A stretch of DNA of 64,000 nt from CAYXDO01 sp964463485 (GTDB lineage Bacteria; Myxococcota; Kuafuiibacteriia; Kuafuiibacteriales; Kuafuiibacteriaceae). Below the pieces are notes generated by a model. The model was not told the DNA's origin and made no database searches. It saw only the letters and a program-made list of their open reading frames with translations. This document shows positions 40,171 to 50,139 of this stretch, one piece after another. The position numbers and the translations under genes were made by a program. The DNA lies in NCBI GenBank assembly GCA_964463485.1, contig CAYXDO010000024.1, forward strand, positions 1 through 64,000. Reading direction: 5' to 3'. Every line of letters starts with the position of its first letter. Position 1 is the first letter of the stretch.

Positions 40171-41213
40171 GCCCTCGGCGTAGCGCGGGCTCCCGCTTGG
40201 AGCAAGCGCTCGCCGAGTCTCTCGTAGAGGTCCACGGCCGCGAGCAGCTCGTCCTTCCCGATGGACTCATGATCCGTATGTGCGTCGTGAATCGAGCCCG
40301 GACCCACCAAGAGAGTCGTCCCGATCGCCGACAAGTAAGGGACGTCGGATCCAAAACTCACCGGCTCACCCTGAAAACCCAGCGGGACGTGGATTCGACG
40401 TGGCTCCGCGCACGTGTGGATCTCGATCTCGACGCCTGGTCCGAGCGCCGCGCGAGCTCGCTCCAACACTTTTTCGGAGGCCGTCGCGAGCCGAATCATG
40501 ATCTCGGCCCGAGCGGCCGGAGCAATCACGTTCATCGCCGCTCCGCCCTCTACGAGCCCGACGTTGACGGTGGTGGCACCAAACTCGGGTTCCCCCGGCA
40601 TGACTTCCTCGATCAGTCGCGCGAGCCCTCGAACGATCTCGTGGACGGCAGAGTGCCCCCGCTCCGGGTACGCGCTGTGACCGGCCACGCCCTTCGCCGT
40701 CGCTCGAAACCCGAGCACACCTTTCATCGCGGAGGCAGGGATGAGTCGGGTGGGCTCTCCGTCGATGAGATAGCGAGCTTTTGGCAGGAGCTCTGGGGCG
40801 CGCTTGGCGCCTATGGAATTCGTCTCTTCGCCAACGACTGCCAGCAGCCCTACGCGCTCGAAGCCGCGCGCTCTGAGCCGCTCGATGGCGACCCATTCCG
40901 CGGCGAGGATTCCTTTGGCGTCACACGAGCCGCGCCCAAAGAGCCGCCCGTCCCGTTCGGTGAGCGGGAAAAACGGAGGAACTGTGTCGACGTGGGTGGT
41001 GACGATGAGGTCTGGTGGTCCCGACTCGTCGGAGAGTGCGAGGACGTTCATGCGATCCTCGCGGATACTCGGGTCGCCGCCCGGGATTGGTTGAGTGGTG
41101 ACGATCCAGCCGTTCTGTTTCAACCGCTCGGCGATGAGTGCGGACACGTGGCCTTCGCGTCCGGTCGTCGAATCGATCGAGATCAGTTCTTTGGCGAGCT
41201 CGACGACGTCCAT
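40167..41213 (-). CDS. M20-family metallopeptidase/deacylase (ArgE/DapE-like)
   Basis: 348 aa from the ATG at 41213 (an in-frame start at 41246 adds 11 residues). Two-zinc residues are in family order: His-Asp in TTHVDTVPPF, Asp in GRGSCDAKG, catalytic Glu pair in AVVGEETNS, Asp in YLIDGEPTRL and the last His in GSIHDAHTDHESI. The lid/dimerisation domain has GVAGHSAYPERG. Likely hydrolyses an N-acyl amino acid or dipeptide. Overlaps the adenosyltransferase start; divergent from the CHAT operon (95 bp). Confidence 0.93.
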   Translation of the reverse strand: MDVVELAKELISIDSTTGREGHVSALIAERLKQNGWIVTTQPIPGGDPSIREDRMNVLALSDESGPPDLIVTTHVDTVPPFFPLTERDGRLFGRGSCDAKGILAAEWVAIERLRARGFERVGLLAVVGEETNSIGAKRAPELLPKARYLIDGEPTRLIPASAMKGVLGFRATAKGVAGHSAYPERGHSAVHEIVRGLARLIEEVMPGEPEFGATTVNVGLVEGGAAMNVIAPAARAEIMIRLATASEKVLERARAALGPGVEIEIHTCAEPRRIHVPLGFQGEPVSFGSDVPYLSAIGTTLLVGPGSIHDAHTDHESIGKDELLAAVDLYERLGERLLQAGARATPRA

Positions 41214-41307
41214 CGGCGAAGCTTGATCGTTCGCGAGGCCGACCACAAGGGGCTCGGGGGCACATCTCCTTGTCCTCCAGATTCGCGAGGACTATACGCG
41301 TCGCACC

Positions 41308-41886
41308 TTGAGGTGCTCGCGCGGTCTAGCGGTTGTGTGTGGAGGGGTGATCGCGTCGGTGTCCCTTCTTGGCTGCATCACGGTGTCGCTGAGCGTGGCG
41401 ACGCCGACCGCGCTCGAGCGACAGCTCCTCGGTGAGTATGAAGAGCTCGATCGGGATCTGGTGCTTTCGTCGAGCGTCCGCGGGAGCCCCGCGCCGGGGA
41501 CGCTCGCCGACGCGAAGGCGCGGGCCGTTCGCGCGCGGGCCCTCCAGCGTTTCAACGCGGACGACCTCGCGGAGCTCGAGCAGGCCGGATGTATCGCGGA
41601 GACTTTACGCGGAGAGGTCGTGGAGCGAGACTGTACCTTCGTCGTCGACAACGGCGATGCGGCGCGAAGAAGGCGTGCTCGCGTCGTGACTGAGGAGAAC
41701 TCGTCGCGCTCGGAGATTCTAGCGTGGGCGGCGTTCGCCGCTGCCCGGAGCGCCGGACGGGCCAGCGCGACGCCAGAAGAGCTCGAAGAGCTTCGCCACA
41801 CCTACGCTCGGTTGCTTCGAGACTCAGCGCGGCCGGGCGTGCTGTTCGAGACCGAGAGAGGTGTGTTCGGCGAGGCCTCTCGATGA
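41308..41886 (+). CDS. small lipoprotein, translationally coupled to the CHAT protein
   Basis: 192 aa from a TTG. Lipoprotein signal with Cys23 (GVIASVSLLGC). The mature part contains LERQLLGEYEELDRDLVLSS and ADDLAELEQAGCIAETLRGE, a region reminiscent of DUF1318/YdbL-type proteins, but the match is weak. The rest is charged helices (EENSSRSEILAWAAFAAARS, ELEELRHTYARLL). Its stop overlaps the ATG of the giant CHAT gene (ATGA), so the two products are made together. Function unknown; a periplasmic partner of the CHAT protein is a reasonable guess. Confidence 0.75.
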   Translation: MRCSRGLAVVCGGVIASVSLLGCITVSLSVATPTALERQLLGEYEELDRDLVLSSSVRGSPAPGTLADAKARAVRARALQRFNADDLAELEQAGCIAETLRGEVVERDCTFVVDNGDAARRRRARVVTEENSSRSEILAWAAFAAARSAGRASATPEELEELRHTYARLLRDSARPGVLFETERGVFGEASR

Positions 41887-44800
41887 GTGGTGCCCGCGAG
41901 TTGGAATCTTCGAACACGAGCCCGGGCACGAGCTCTTGCACGAATACGGAGCTCCAGAGCTTTCGCCACCGCACGAACGGATGGACGCTGAACGTCATTC
42001 GATCTCTGTACCTGCTGCTCATCGGCGGCTGCGCGATCTTCCGCTCTGACGTCCCTTACGTACCCTCGGAGCCCCCCGAGGGCGGTGCGGGCATTCGTCG
42101 TCCGGAAGATGTCGCATTCTTCCCTGGCGACGAGCTCACTCCCAGTACGAGCAGAGACGGAAGGTACGTGGCCTTCGTGAGCTCCGAGACCGGCAACCTC
42201 GATGTGTGGGTCCGTGACTTTCGAACCGATGCGACCTTCCCCATCACCGACGACCCTGGTGACGACTACGATCCGGCCTTTTCGCCGGACGGGATGACCG
42301 TCGCTTTTACATCTCGCCGCCACGATGCAAAGGGAGATTTGTTTCTCGGATCGGTGGAGGGGGGCGCGGAAAGACTCACCGATGACGCCGCGGCCGAACG
42401 GCAACCCATCTACTCTCCTGATGGACGTCGGATCTACTACACGCGATCGACTCCGCTCGGCCTCGAGATGATCGCCGAGCTCGACCTCGAGTCTCGCACG
42501 ACTCGCACCGTCTCTCCGACACCTGGCTTCGATCCAGCGCCTTCGGACGACGGCCGATTCCTGGTGTACACCGCGCCGTCGGGCACAGGGGGACGTACCC
42601 ATCCTCACCTCGTGCTCCTCGAGCTCGCCAGCGGTTCGACCCGGGCTATCACGCGCGGCGATGACCCCGCGGGATTCGCGCGCTTTTCGGATCGTCCGAG
42701 GAAGGCTGGGTACCTTTCGTTGGTGTACGTACGATTCGCCGATGACGACGACGAGAGCGGCGAAACCGACGCGAAGGACCAGGCCAGCCTGTGGCGGATC
42801 GAGCTCGACCCAGCTGACCCGAGCTCGGCGAGTCAGCCGGAGCCGCTGACGGCGGGCAACGGCGACGAGTTGTTTCCGGACCCGCGGGGTGCCTGGCTTT
42901 ATTTCACGGCGACGACCGAGCTCGGCCAAAACGTGGTGCGTCTTCCGATCGAGGGGATGTTTCCGGCGCTCGCCGATCCTGCGGGTTACGTCGAGCTTGG
43001 GCGCTCACTCACGAATCGGCGTGAGGCTTGGTTTGCGACGCGAGTAGCCCTGGCACGTACGAAGCCCAAGGAGCTCACTCATGCTCGGGCTCTGCTCGAC
43101 GCGGCCAATCTGCTCTTGGAGCAGAAGAGGCTTCGTTTGGCTCGCGCAGCTTTTTCCGAGCTCGTCGAGTCGACGGAGGGCGTGCCTCCTGAGTCGAAGA
43201 TCGGAACGTTGGGCGGAATTGCGAGGGTCGAGACGGCCAGCCTCGACCGTCAGCTCGAGCTTCTGGAGGCCAAGACCTCGCGGCAGCGCGAGCGCGCTTC
43301 GCGTCGAGTCGAGGGTGCGCTCGACGAGATCACGCGAAGGTACGCATCCGCTCGACGGGTCGTAGCTCGCGTCGATCTCGAGCGAGCGGAGGTGCTCGTC
43401 GATCGCGGACTGCGAAGCAGGGCGATCGAAGCCTTCGACGAAGTCGCTCGGGAGCACGCGGACGTGCCGTACTCGGCGGCTCGAGCGATGATTCGTCGGA
43501 CCGAGCTCTTGGCCGCGGCGTTCGATCCAGAGACTCTCGGGCTCGCTTACGAGCGCGTGATCGAGAAGTTTCCGGGTGAGCGGCAGTGGGTTCAGCGGGC
43601 TGCCGAGCGGCTGGTCGAGGTGTCGATGGAAGCCGAGAGGAGGCTTCTAGAGCCTCAGACGGACACGCTGCGCAGGGTCGCCATGCGTTCACGCAGCTCC
43701 ATCGTACGATCGGTGGTTCGGCGAAGAATCGCCGCGTCTTTCGAGCGAGACGGGCGGCTTGACGAGGCGTGTGCGGAGCTCCGGTCACTCGCGGCCGAAG
43801 CCGCGGCGGCTGAGGATCGGGCGAGCGCCTCGGCGGCGTTGTTGGAGCTCGCCCGTCTCGAGGAGTCACTCGGAGCGTTCGATCGCGCCAACGACGTTTA
43901 TCGAGGCTTGCTCGATGGGTACGCCGATCTCCCAGGTGTCACAGATCTCGCGCGCTCCGCGATCACTCGAGTGAACACGTCGAAGGCGACGCTCGAGGAG
44001 CGCCGTGGGGCCAAGGAGGCTGCGAGGGAGTCTTTCAAGACGGTTCTGGCCAACGACTTCAACCAGGTGCGTGCCCACCGGAGATATGTCGCACTCTCGG
44101 CGATGACCGGCCACGCCGAAGAGGTGCTCGAGGAGACTCGGCAAGTGGCTGCGACCAGAGATCGGTCTCCGGTGGCGCACCTGGCCTACGCCATCGCGCT
44201 GACTTGGCAGTCCCCGCCTGCCTTGGACGAGGCCCTCGACGAGGCCGAGACTGCGCTCGCCATCAACCCGCAGTTCGTGGGCGCGTACATCGCGCGCGGC
44301 TGGATTCAGGAGATGATGGACCTCGACGATTCCTCTGGGGATCACTTGGAGCGAGCGATCGAGGACTATCAAGTCGCGGCCAGACTGAATCCCGAGGCCA
44401 GCGACAGAGTGACCGAGGCGGAGATTCTGCTCGATCTGTCGAATGCGCGCTGGAGGCTGGCTTCGAAGACGCACGACGCGACCAATTTCCGTTCAGCGTT
44501 TCAGGACTACATGGAGCGGCTTCGGGCTCGGGTGCCATTCGAGACGCCGGAGTCGGAGCTCGTCTTTCTGGAGCGTCTTGGTCGCGCAGCGATTTGGGAC
44601 GGTGAGTTTGCGGTGAGCGCGATGGCGACCCGAGAGGCGCTCCGGCTCGCCGACGACACGGGACGGGTGGACCGAATGGCGCAGCTCTACGGCAACCTCG
44701 CGCTCGCGTACTCGCAGGCAGGCGAAGACGAGTATGCCGGTGAGGCATTCGAGCACTTCGCGCAGGAGCTCGAGCGGCTGAAGCAAAACGACCGCTTGGC

Positions 44801-47800
44801 CATCGCCCGTCGCAACCGCGCCATCACTGCATTGTCGGCGGCGGAGGCCACCGGTGCCGGCAGTGTTCGTGCGGCGCTCGAGGAGCTTGCGAAGGCGAGG
44901 GCGGAGGCCCGTGAGAGCGGCGTGAGAGTGACCATCCCGGGATCGGTATTCAGCCAGGTACCCAACGCTTCTCGGGCGCCTTTCGGATTCGGCGAAGAGA
45001 TGGAGCGGGACGTGAATCTGGCTTGGGCCGAGCGGGGCCATGAGCTCCTGGAGGAGGCGAGCCGAGCGGATGGGTTGCGCGAGGAGAGGACGCGGCTCGT
45101 GGAGAGTCTCGCGAACGGGTTGAAACCGATTCCGCTAGGAGTTTTTCGGGAGTGGCTGGGTCTGCGATTGGGACGGGCCCGTGAGCGCTGTCGGGGTGGC
45201 GACGTAGCGGCGTGCCTCGAAGGGTTCAGTCAGACCGCGTCGCAGATTGCGGAGTGGCTGGAAGCTGGGAAGACCGACGAGAAAGACGCGGTGTTCATTC
45301 TCGCCGATCGGGCGCGTTTGGAGGCGCTGCGGGGCGAGGAGCTCGCGCTTTGGGTGAGTCGATCCGACGTTCGTCCGCTGTTGCCTGGGTTGCTCGAGGC
45401 CGTCGGAGCCGCGCTTTCCGAGACGTCGAAAATGCTCGACTCGATCCCCGAGGCGGAGACTGCGAGCAGCGCGTACGAGCTCGATGAGGACCTCGCTTCG
45501 ACGATCTCCGAGGACAAGGCGAGCTCGCGTGGATTTCTGCTCCCTCTGGCGGTGAAGGACTTGCTGGCGGCGCGGGCCCGGGCCTTTCACGCGCGTGGTT
45601 CGCTTCGACTGGCCGCTGCGTTCGATCCGGCGCCTGGGCCGGAGGCTTCGCTCGAAGAGAGGCTCTCGGACTTGGACGGCTCGATCGCGTCGCTCGAGCA
45701 AGCGCGGCAAGACTTCGTGCGAGGTCGCCGCGTCGCGCTGGCATCCACCGACGAGTCGTCGCGCGAGCTGGTTTTCGCGGCCGCCGACGGCTTGCTCGCC
45801 GTGGCTGAGAGTGGGTTGGGCGAGGCCGAGTTGCCGAGGTCCGAGCTCACTTTGGCACGCGGTCGGGACTCCTACGAAGCCCTGCTACGACGGCGTGCGA
45901 GCGTCTACGAGCTCGATGAAGTCGTCGCCACGCTCACGAGCTCGCTCGCGCGAATTCCTGCGATTTCGGCTCGCAGCGAGTTTGCTGAGCTCTTGCTGGC
46001 CCGCTCGGCATCGGTATCACTCAGCAAGGACGAGCTCGGCGCCGCGTTCGATGCGCTCGACAGGGCTCAGCTTTACCGCAACATTGCAGGGCGCGGTCTC
46101 CCTCGCTCGGCTTGGTCTCAAACCGATCGCGCGTTGCTGAAATCGTTGATGGCAGCTCGGCGCTCGGCCGAATCGGCGCGGCGTGTGTTTCATCGGCTGT
46201 CGGTCGACGCGGACCCGGACGAGCGGCGAGCGAAGCTCGCTTGGCTCGACGCCGCGGAGAAGAAGCTGGCTTCGTTTCGCGCGGCGAGGGGCTCCGACGC
46301 GGTGAAGGCTCGAGTGTTCGCCGAGCCGATCGGCGTCGATCTCTTCGAGTTGGATCCCGACGAGGCTTTGCTCGTGCTCGCGCCCCGCGAGGGTGTGCTC
46401 GAGCTCTTCCTCGTCGACGGGTCGACGCTCGCGGAGACTCCGCTCGTGCACCGAACGTGTGAGTTGTCGGTTCGTGAGGTCGCGAGCTTGGTCTCACGAG
46501 CGCGAAGCTCGCTCGAAGCGGGGCGTTCACCAAACGTCAGCGCGCGACTCTTGGCCGCCGCTCTGCTCGACCCTTTCGAGGAGCGACTTCGGACCCGGCG
46601 TACGCTCGTCATGGCGGACGCTGCGGTGGGGGGACCGATCCCTGCGTACACTTTCGACCAGTATCCGAAGCTCGCGTTCGTTCATGTTGGAGCTCCAACG
46701 AGCTTCGCCGTTGCAAGGGCCACGAGGTTTGCCGCGACGAGTCGCTCCCTCGTCATTCGCGCCCATGGGGACGAGTCGAAGCTCCCCGATCGGAGCTTGT
46801 TGGTTGGAGCCGAGGCGCTCGCGATCCTCGGTACGGAGAAGAGTCGAAAATCCGTCGAAGCGCCTTCGGGTCTGATGGATCGGTCGTTGTCCACACTCTC
46901 GGTCGAGGCGCCGTTGTACCTCGAACGGGGCGCGCCGGAGCGCAGCGCGATAAGGCTCGTCGACTGGGACAAGAGGCAGGCCGCGGACCGCGGGCCCGAA
47001 GACGACTTCATCCGCGAGCTTCCGCTCGACGAGTTGCGAATCCCCGCGCGACTGGTCATCTTCGAAGACGTGCGAGGGCCCATCTCACCCGCGATGGACT
47101 TGGGGTTGAGTTTGCTCGGCTTTCCGAGCGCGGTACTCATGCCCGCGGAGGTCCCGCTCGACGTTCGCCGCCGCGTGTCCAGCGCGTTGAGGAAAGAGGC
47201 GGAAGAGTTGGGGCCGGCCCGAGCATTGGCGAACGCGCTGCGAGTGGAGCTCGTAGCGACTCCGTCCGCGGGGTTGATTACACTCATCGGGTCTGCCGGC
47301 GTCGACGCGAAGGGAGCACGAGTGTTGGCGGAGCGGGAAGTGGCTTCTCGCGCGGTGATCAATACGTTGAAGGCCCAAGCCTTCGAAGACGGGGCGTTGC
47401 TGCTTCTGCGGCGCTTCGACGGCCAACTACAGACGAAGTCGACGGAGAAGCTCGAGGCCACCTGCTCGGCGCTCTTCAACGTTCTCACCGGTAAGTTGGG
47501 CGACTTTGCGCGCGGGGCCGAATCGCAGACCGAGTGCTTAGCGGCCCTCGAGGCAGCGGGTGCGCGGCCCGGCGAGCTCGCCGCAACTCGGCTTCGGCTC
47601 GCCGAGACTTACAGCAAGGCAAAGGCGTTCGAAACCGCGTCGAAGCTCTACGCTGAAGCCATCACGCGCTACGAGTCCCTCGGCGACGCGCTCGAGCTCT
47701 CGCGGGCCAGGCTCGCGCTCGCGGACCATTACAAACAGATGAGCGCGTATAAGGAACAAGCCGAGACCATCGAGTCCGTGGTGTCGGATTCCAAGCAATT

Positions 47801-50126
47801 CGGCGCGCTCCTGACCAAAGATCCGGACGCCGCGCTCAGCGCTTTGCGAACTCTGGGCAGCGTCTACCTGAAGCGACTCTCCGACACGGAGTCTGCGCGT
47901 CGAGCTTATCAGCGACTCTTCGACTTCGCGAAGAAGCCTTCCGACCGTGTGTCGGCGTCGATCGATCTCGCGCGAGTCGCTCGGCAGGCCGGTGAGTTCG
48001 ATGAAGCGCTCGAGCGGGCCGAGAACGCGCGCGCCCAGGCCGTTCGGATCAAACGAAAGTCGCTCCAACTCGCTGCCATCGTCGAGGCGGCGAACGTGGC
48101 TTGGTACCAGGGCGATTATGCGCGCGGCCATGCTCTGTGTCGCGAAGGGGACGCGTTGGCGAACACGATCTTGGCGACCTCACGCAAGTCGACCAAACCG
48201 ACGCGGGCCAAGAACATCAAGAGGGCGAAGAAGGATCTGATTTACGTGTTATCGGTGTGCGGGCTGCTTCACATGAGCACGCGCGACTTCGAGTCCGGCA
48301 AGTCGGTGTTGGAGCGTGCCAAGGCGGTGGCGTTTGCCATCGACGACGAAGCCGAGGTCGCGGCCCAACTCAACAACCTCGGACGACTGTATCTGGAGTT
48401 CAATCGGCTCGACGAAGCCATCGAGGCGTTTTCTGGCGCGCAGGAGATCGACGAGAGGCTCGATCATAAGTACGGCATCGCCTACGACCTTCGAAATCTC
48501 GGCGATGCGCTGTCTGCGAAAGGGAAGTCAGCGGACGCCGAGAAGTCGCTCCTTCGGGCGTTGGAGCTGACCCGTGAGGTGAAGGACTCCAACAACGAGC
48601 TCCGGGCGCTCTTCTCGCTCGGCGAGCTCATGCGGAGGAAGGGCCAGATCGAGCGAGCGACCGGGTACTACGAGCTCGCGTTGCCTCTAGCGGAACGATT
48701 CGAGGTCAAGGAGCTGGCTTGGCAAATCCTCGAGGCTCGGGGCTTGATCGCGCTCGCCGCCAAGGACTTGCCCGCGGCCGAGTTGGCGTTTCGGAGCTCG
48801 ATCTCGGTCGTGCGGACGATGAGTGGACGAGCCGTCGCCTCGGGAGCCGGCCCGAATCGTTTGAGCCCCTTCGAGAATCTCGCGACCGTTCAACTGGAAC
48901 GCGGGCAGATCGAGTCGGCCCTCGAGCTCCTCGAAGAGGCGCGGCGGCTTGCCGAGATCGTCGCGCTCGACGATCGGCGAATTCAGTGGCCGTCCAAGTC
49001 CGTGCCCTCGCTCTTGCGCCAACTTCGAGAAGCCGGCACGGCGACCACGACGCGAGCCGTGCTCACCGAGCTCGAGGGCGTGGACCCGCGCCTCTCGGAC
49101 GCACTCACCCTCGAGCCCATCAAAGACCTCGTGCGCAGAATCCCCGAGGACTCTGCCGTCGTCGTGCCGCGCGCGACGCGGGACGCCGTGCTTTTGTTCG
49201 TGGTCCAACGATCGGGTGTGTCTTTCGCAGGTTCTCCCAGAACCGGCGTCGAAGTGACCGAGCTCGTGAAGACGGTCGCGAACCGCATGTTGCTTCGCGC
49301 CGAGGTCGACGCGCCGCTCAGAGCTCTCTCCGAGACTCTGCTCGGTCCGATCGCCGAACAACTGAAAGACAAAGCTCGCGTGGCTTTCGTACCAACCGGC
49401 GCCCTGCGTTACGTGCCTTTCGCGGCGCTGCCTTACTCCCCGACGAAGACATCCTCTACGACCTTGCTCGTCGATCACATGAGCTCGATCCTGTCTCTGT
49501 CCTTGCGGGACGGCGTGCGGGCGCTCGGCGCGGAGAACGTGTCTTTGCTCGAGCGAGGGATCGTGGCGATCGGCGCGGCGGGGGACGGTGTCCTTCCGTT
49601 CGCCAACAAGGAAGTGGAGCTGATCCGAGAAGAGTACCCGGCGAGCACCCTGAAGATGGCCGCCGAGGCGACCAAGGAGTCATGGCTCTCGTCGCTCTCC
49701 CGGTTCGAGGGGGTGTTGCACTTTGCCGGGCATACGCGGCTGTCCGAAGCGGACCCATTGGGCGGCACTCTGGCGTTCGTGGACGGAGCGCTCGCGTTGC
49801 ACGAGATCATCGGCCGAAGGATCGAGGCCTCGTTGGTGATCCTCTCTGGATGCGAGACTTGGGCCGCGAGCGCCGAGCGCGGGTGGTCCGTGAGCGGAGA
49901 AGAGCTCGCATCGCTGGCCGAGGCGCTGAGAGTAGGTGGGGCGCGAGCGATCGTCGCAACTCAGGGGAGAGTGGACGACGTGGCGGCCGCGGTGCTCATG
50001 AAACAAATGTACCGGGCCGCGCGGCGTCGGGGCCCGGCGGAGGCCTTGAGGGCAGCGCAGCAAGCCGTACGAAAGCGGCTGCCGCACCCGGCCTGGTGGG
50101 CGACCTTCTCGTTCGTGGGGTCCTGA
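41883..50126 (+). CDS. giant PD40-TPR-CHAT protein with two CHAT domains
   Basis: 2747 aa from ATG 41883. Residues 36-50 form a hydrophobic stretch ending LLLIGGC (Cys50), so it may be a lipoprotein, but the 35-residue lead-in is unusually long; CTG 41988 is the only nearby alternative. Residues about 80-360 are TolB-like PD40 repeats (DPAFSPDGMTVAFTSRRHDA, QPIYSPDGRRIYYTRST). About 395-1400 are helical/TPR repeats. About 1480-1815 resemble a CHAT domain (ARLLAAALLDPFEERLR, LVIFEDVRGP, AVLMPAEVPLDV) without the His and Cys. About 1860-2380 are a second TPR array (LAETYSKAKAFETASKLYAE). About 2395-2747 are a CHAT caspase-like domain with His2617 (LHFAGHTRL) and Cys2657 (VILSGCETWAAS). Predicted cysteine protease or scaffold. 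Confidence 0.9.
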   Translation: MSGARELESSNTSPGTSSCTNTELQSFRHRTNGWTLNVIRSLYLLLIGGCAIFRSDVPYVPSEPPEGGAGIRRPEDVAFFPGDELTPSTSRDGRYVAFVSSETGNLDVWVRDFRTDATFPITDDPGDDYDPAFSPDGMTVAFTSRRHDAKGDLFLGSVEGGAERLTDDAAAERQPIYSPDGRRIYYTRSTPLGLEMIAELDLESRTTRTVSPTPGFDPAPSDDGRFLVYTAPSGTGGRTHPHLVLLELASGSTRAITRGDDPAGFARFSDRPRKAGYLSLVYVRFADDDDESGETDAKDQASLWRIELDPADPSSASQPEPLTAGNGDELFPDPRGAWLYFTATTELGQNVVRLPIEGMFPALADPAGYVELGRSLTNRREAWFATRVALARTKPKELTHARALLDAANLLLEQKRLRLARAAFSELVESTEGVPPESKIGTLGGIARVETASLDRQLELLEAKTSRQRERASRRVEGALDEITRRYASARRVVARVDLERAEVLVDRGLRSRAIEAFDEVAREHADVPYSAARAMIRRTELLAAAFDPETLGLAYERVIEKFPGERQWVQRAAERLVEVSMEAERRLLEPQTDTLRRVAMRSRSSIVRSVVRRRIAASFERDGRLDEACAELRSLAAEAAAAEDRASASAALLELARLEESLGAFDRANDVYRGLLDGYADLPGVTDLARSAITRVNTSKATLEERRGAKEAARESFKTVLANDFNQVRAHRRYVALSAMTGHAEEVLEETRQVAATRDRSPVAHLAYAIALTWQSPPALDEALDEAETALAINPQFVGAYIARGWIQEMMDLDDSSGDHLERAIEDYQVAARLNPEASDRVTEAEILLDLSNARWRLASKTHDATNFRSAFQDYMERLRARVPFETPESELVFLERLGRAAIWDGEFAVSAMATREALRLADDTGRVDRMAQLYGNLALAYSQAGEDEYAGEAFEHFAQELERLKQNDRLAIARRNRAITALSAAEATGAGSVRAALEELAKARAEARESGVRVTIPGSVFSQVPNASRAPFGFGEEMERDVNLAWAERGHELLEEASRADGLREERTRLVESLANGLKPIPLGVFREWLGLRLGRARERCRGGDVAACLEGFSQTASQIAEWLEAGKTDEKDAVFILADRARLEALRGEELALWVSRSDVRPLLPGLLEAVGAALSETSKMLDSIPEAETASSAYELDEDLASTISEDKASSRGFLLPLAVKDLLAARARAFHARGSLRLAAAFDPAPGPEASLEERLSDLDGSIASLEQARQDFVRGRRVALASTDESSRELVFAAADGLLAVAESGLGEAELPRSELTLARGRDSYEALLRRRASVYELDEVVATLTSSLARIPAISARSEFAELLLARSASVSLSKDELGAAFDALDRAQLYRNIAGRGLPRSAWSQTDRALLKSLMAARRSAESARRVFHRLSVDADPDERRAKLAWLDAAEKKLASFRAARGSDAVKARVFAEPIGVDLFELDPDEALLVLAPREGVLELFLVDGSTLAETPLVHRTCELSVREVASLVSRARSSLEAGRSPNVSARLLAAALLDPFEERLRTRRTLVMADAAVGGPIPAYTFDQYPKLAFVHVGAPTSFAVARATRFAATSRSLVIRAHGDESKLPDRSLLVGAEALAILGTEKSRKSVEAPSGLMDRSLSTLSVEAPLYLERGAPERSAIRLVDWDKRQAADRGPEDDFIRELPLDELRIPARLVIFEDVRGPISPAMDLGLSLLGFPSAVLMPAEVPLDVRRRVSSALRKEAEELGPARALANALRVELVATPSAGLITLIGSAGVDAKGARVLAEREVASRAVINTLKAQAFEDGALLLLRRFDGQLQTKSTEKLEATCSALFNVLTGKLGDFARGAESQTECLAALEAAGARPGELAATRLRLAETYSKAKAFETASKLYAEAITRYESLGDALELSRARLALADHYKQMSAYKEQAETIESVVSDSKQFGALLTKDPDAALSALRTLGSVYLKRLSDTESARRAYQRLFDFAKKPSDRVSASIDLARVARQAGEFDEALERAENARAQAVRIKRKSLQLAAIVEAANVAWYQGDYARGHALCREGDALANTILATSRKSTKPTRAKNIKRAKKDLIYVLSVCGLLHMSTRDFESGKSVLERAKAVAFAIDDEAEVAAQLNNLGRLYLEFNRLDEAIEAFSGAQEIDERLDHKYGIAYDLRNLGDALSAKGKSADAEKSLLRALELTREVKDSNNELRALFSLGELMRRKGQIERATGYYELALPLAERFEVKELAWQILEARGLIALAAKDLPAAELAFRSSISVVRTMSGRAVASGAGPNRLSPFENLATVQLERGQIESALELLEEARRLAEIVALDDRRIQWPSKSVPSLLRQLREAGTATTTRAVLTELEGVDPRLSDALTLEPIKDLVRRIPEDSAVVVPRATRDAVLLFVVQRSGVSFAGSPRTGVEVTELVKTVANRMLLRAEVDAPLRALSETLLGPIAEQLKDKARVAFVPTGALRYVPFAALPYSPTKTSSTTLLVDHMSSILSLSLRDGVRALGAENVSLLERGIVAIGAAGDGVLPFANKEVELIREEYPASTLKMAAEATKESWLSSLSRFEGVLHFAGHTRLSEADPLGGTLAFVDGALALHEIIGRRIEASLVILSGCETWAASAERGWSVSGEELASLAEALRVGGARAIVATQGRVDDVAAAVLMKQMYRAARRRGPAEALRAAQQAVRKRLPHPAWWATFSFVGS

Positions 50127-50139
50127 GCTCGCTCGGTGC

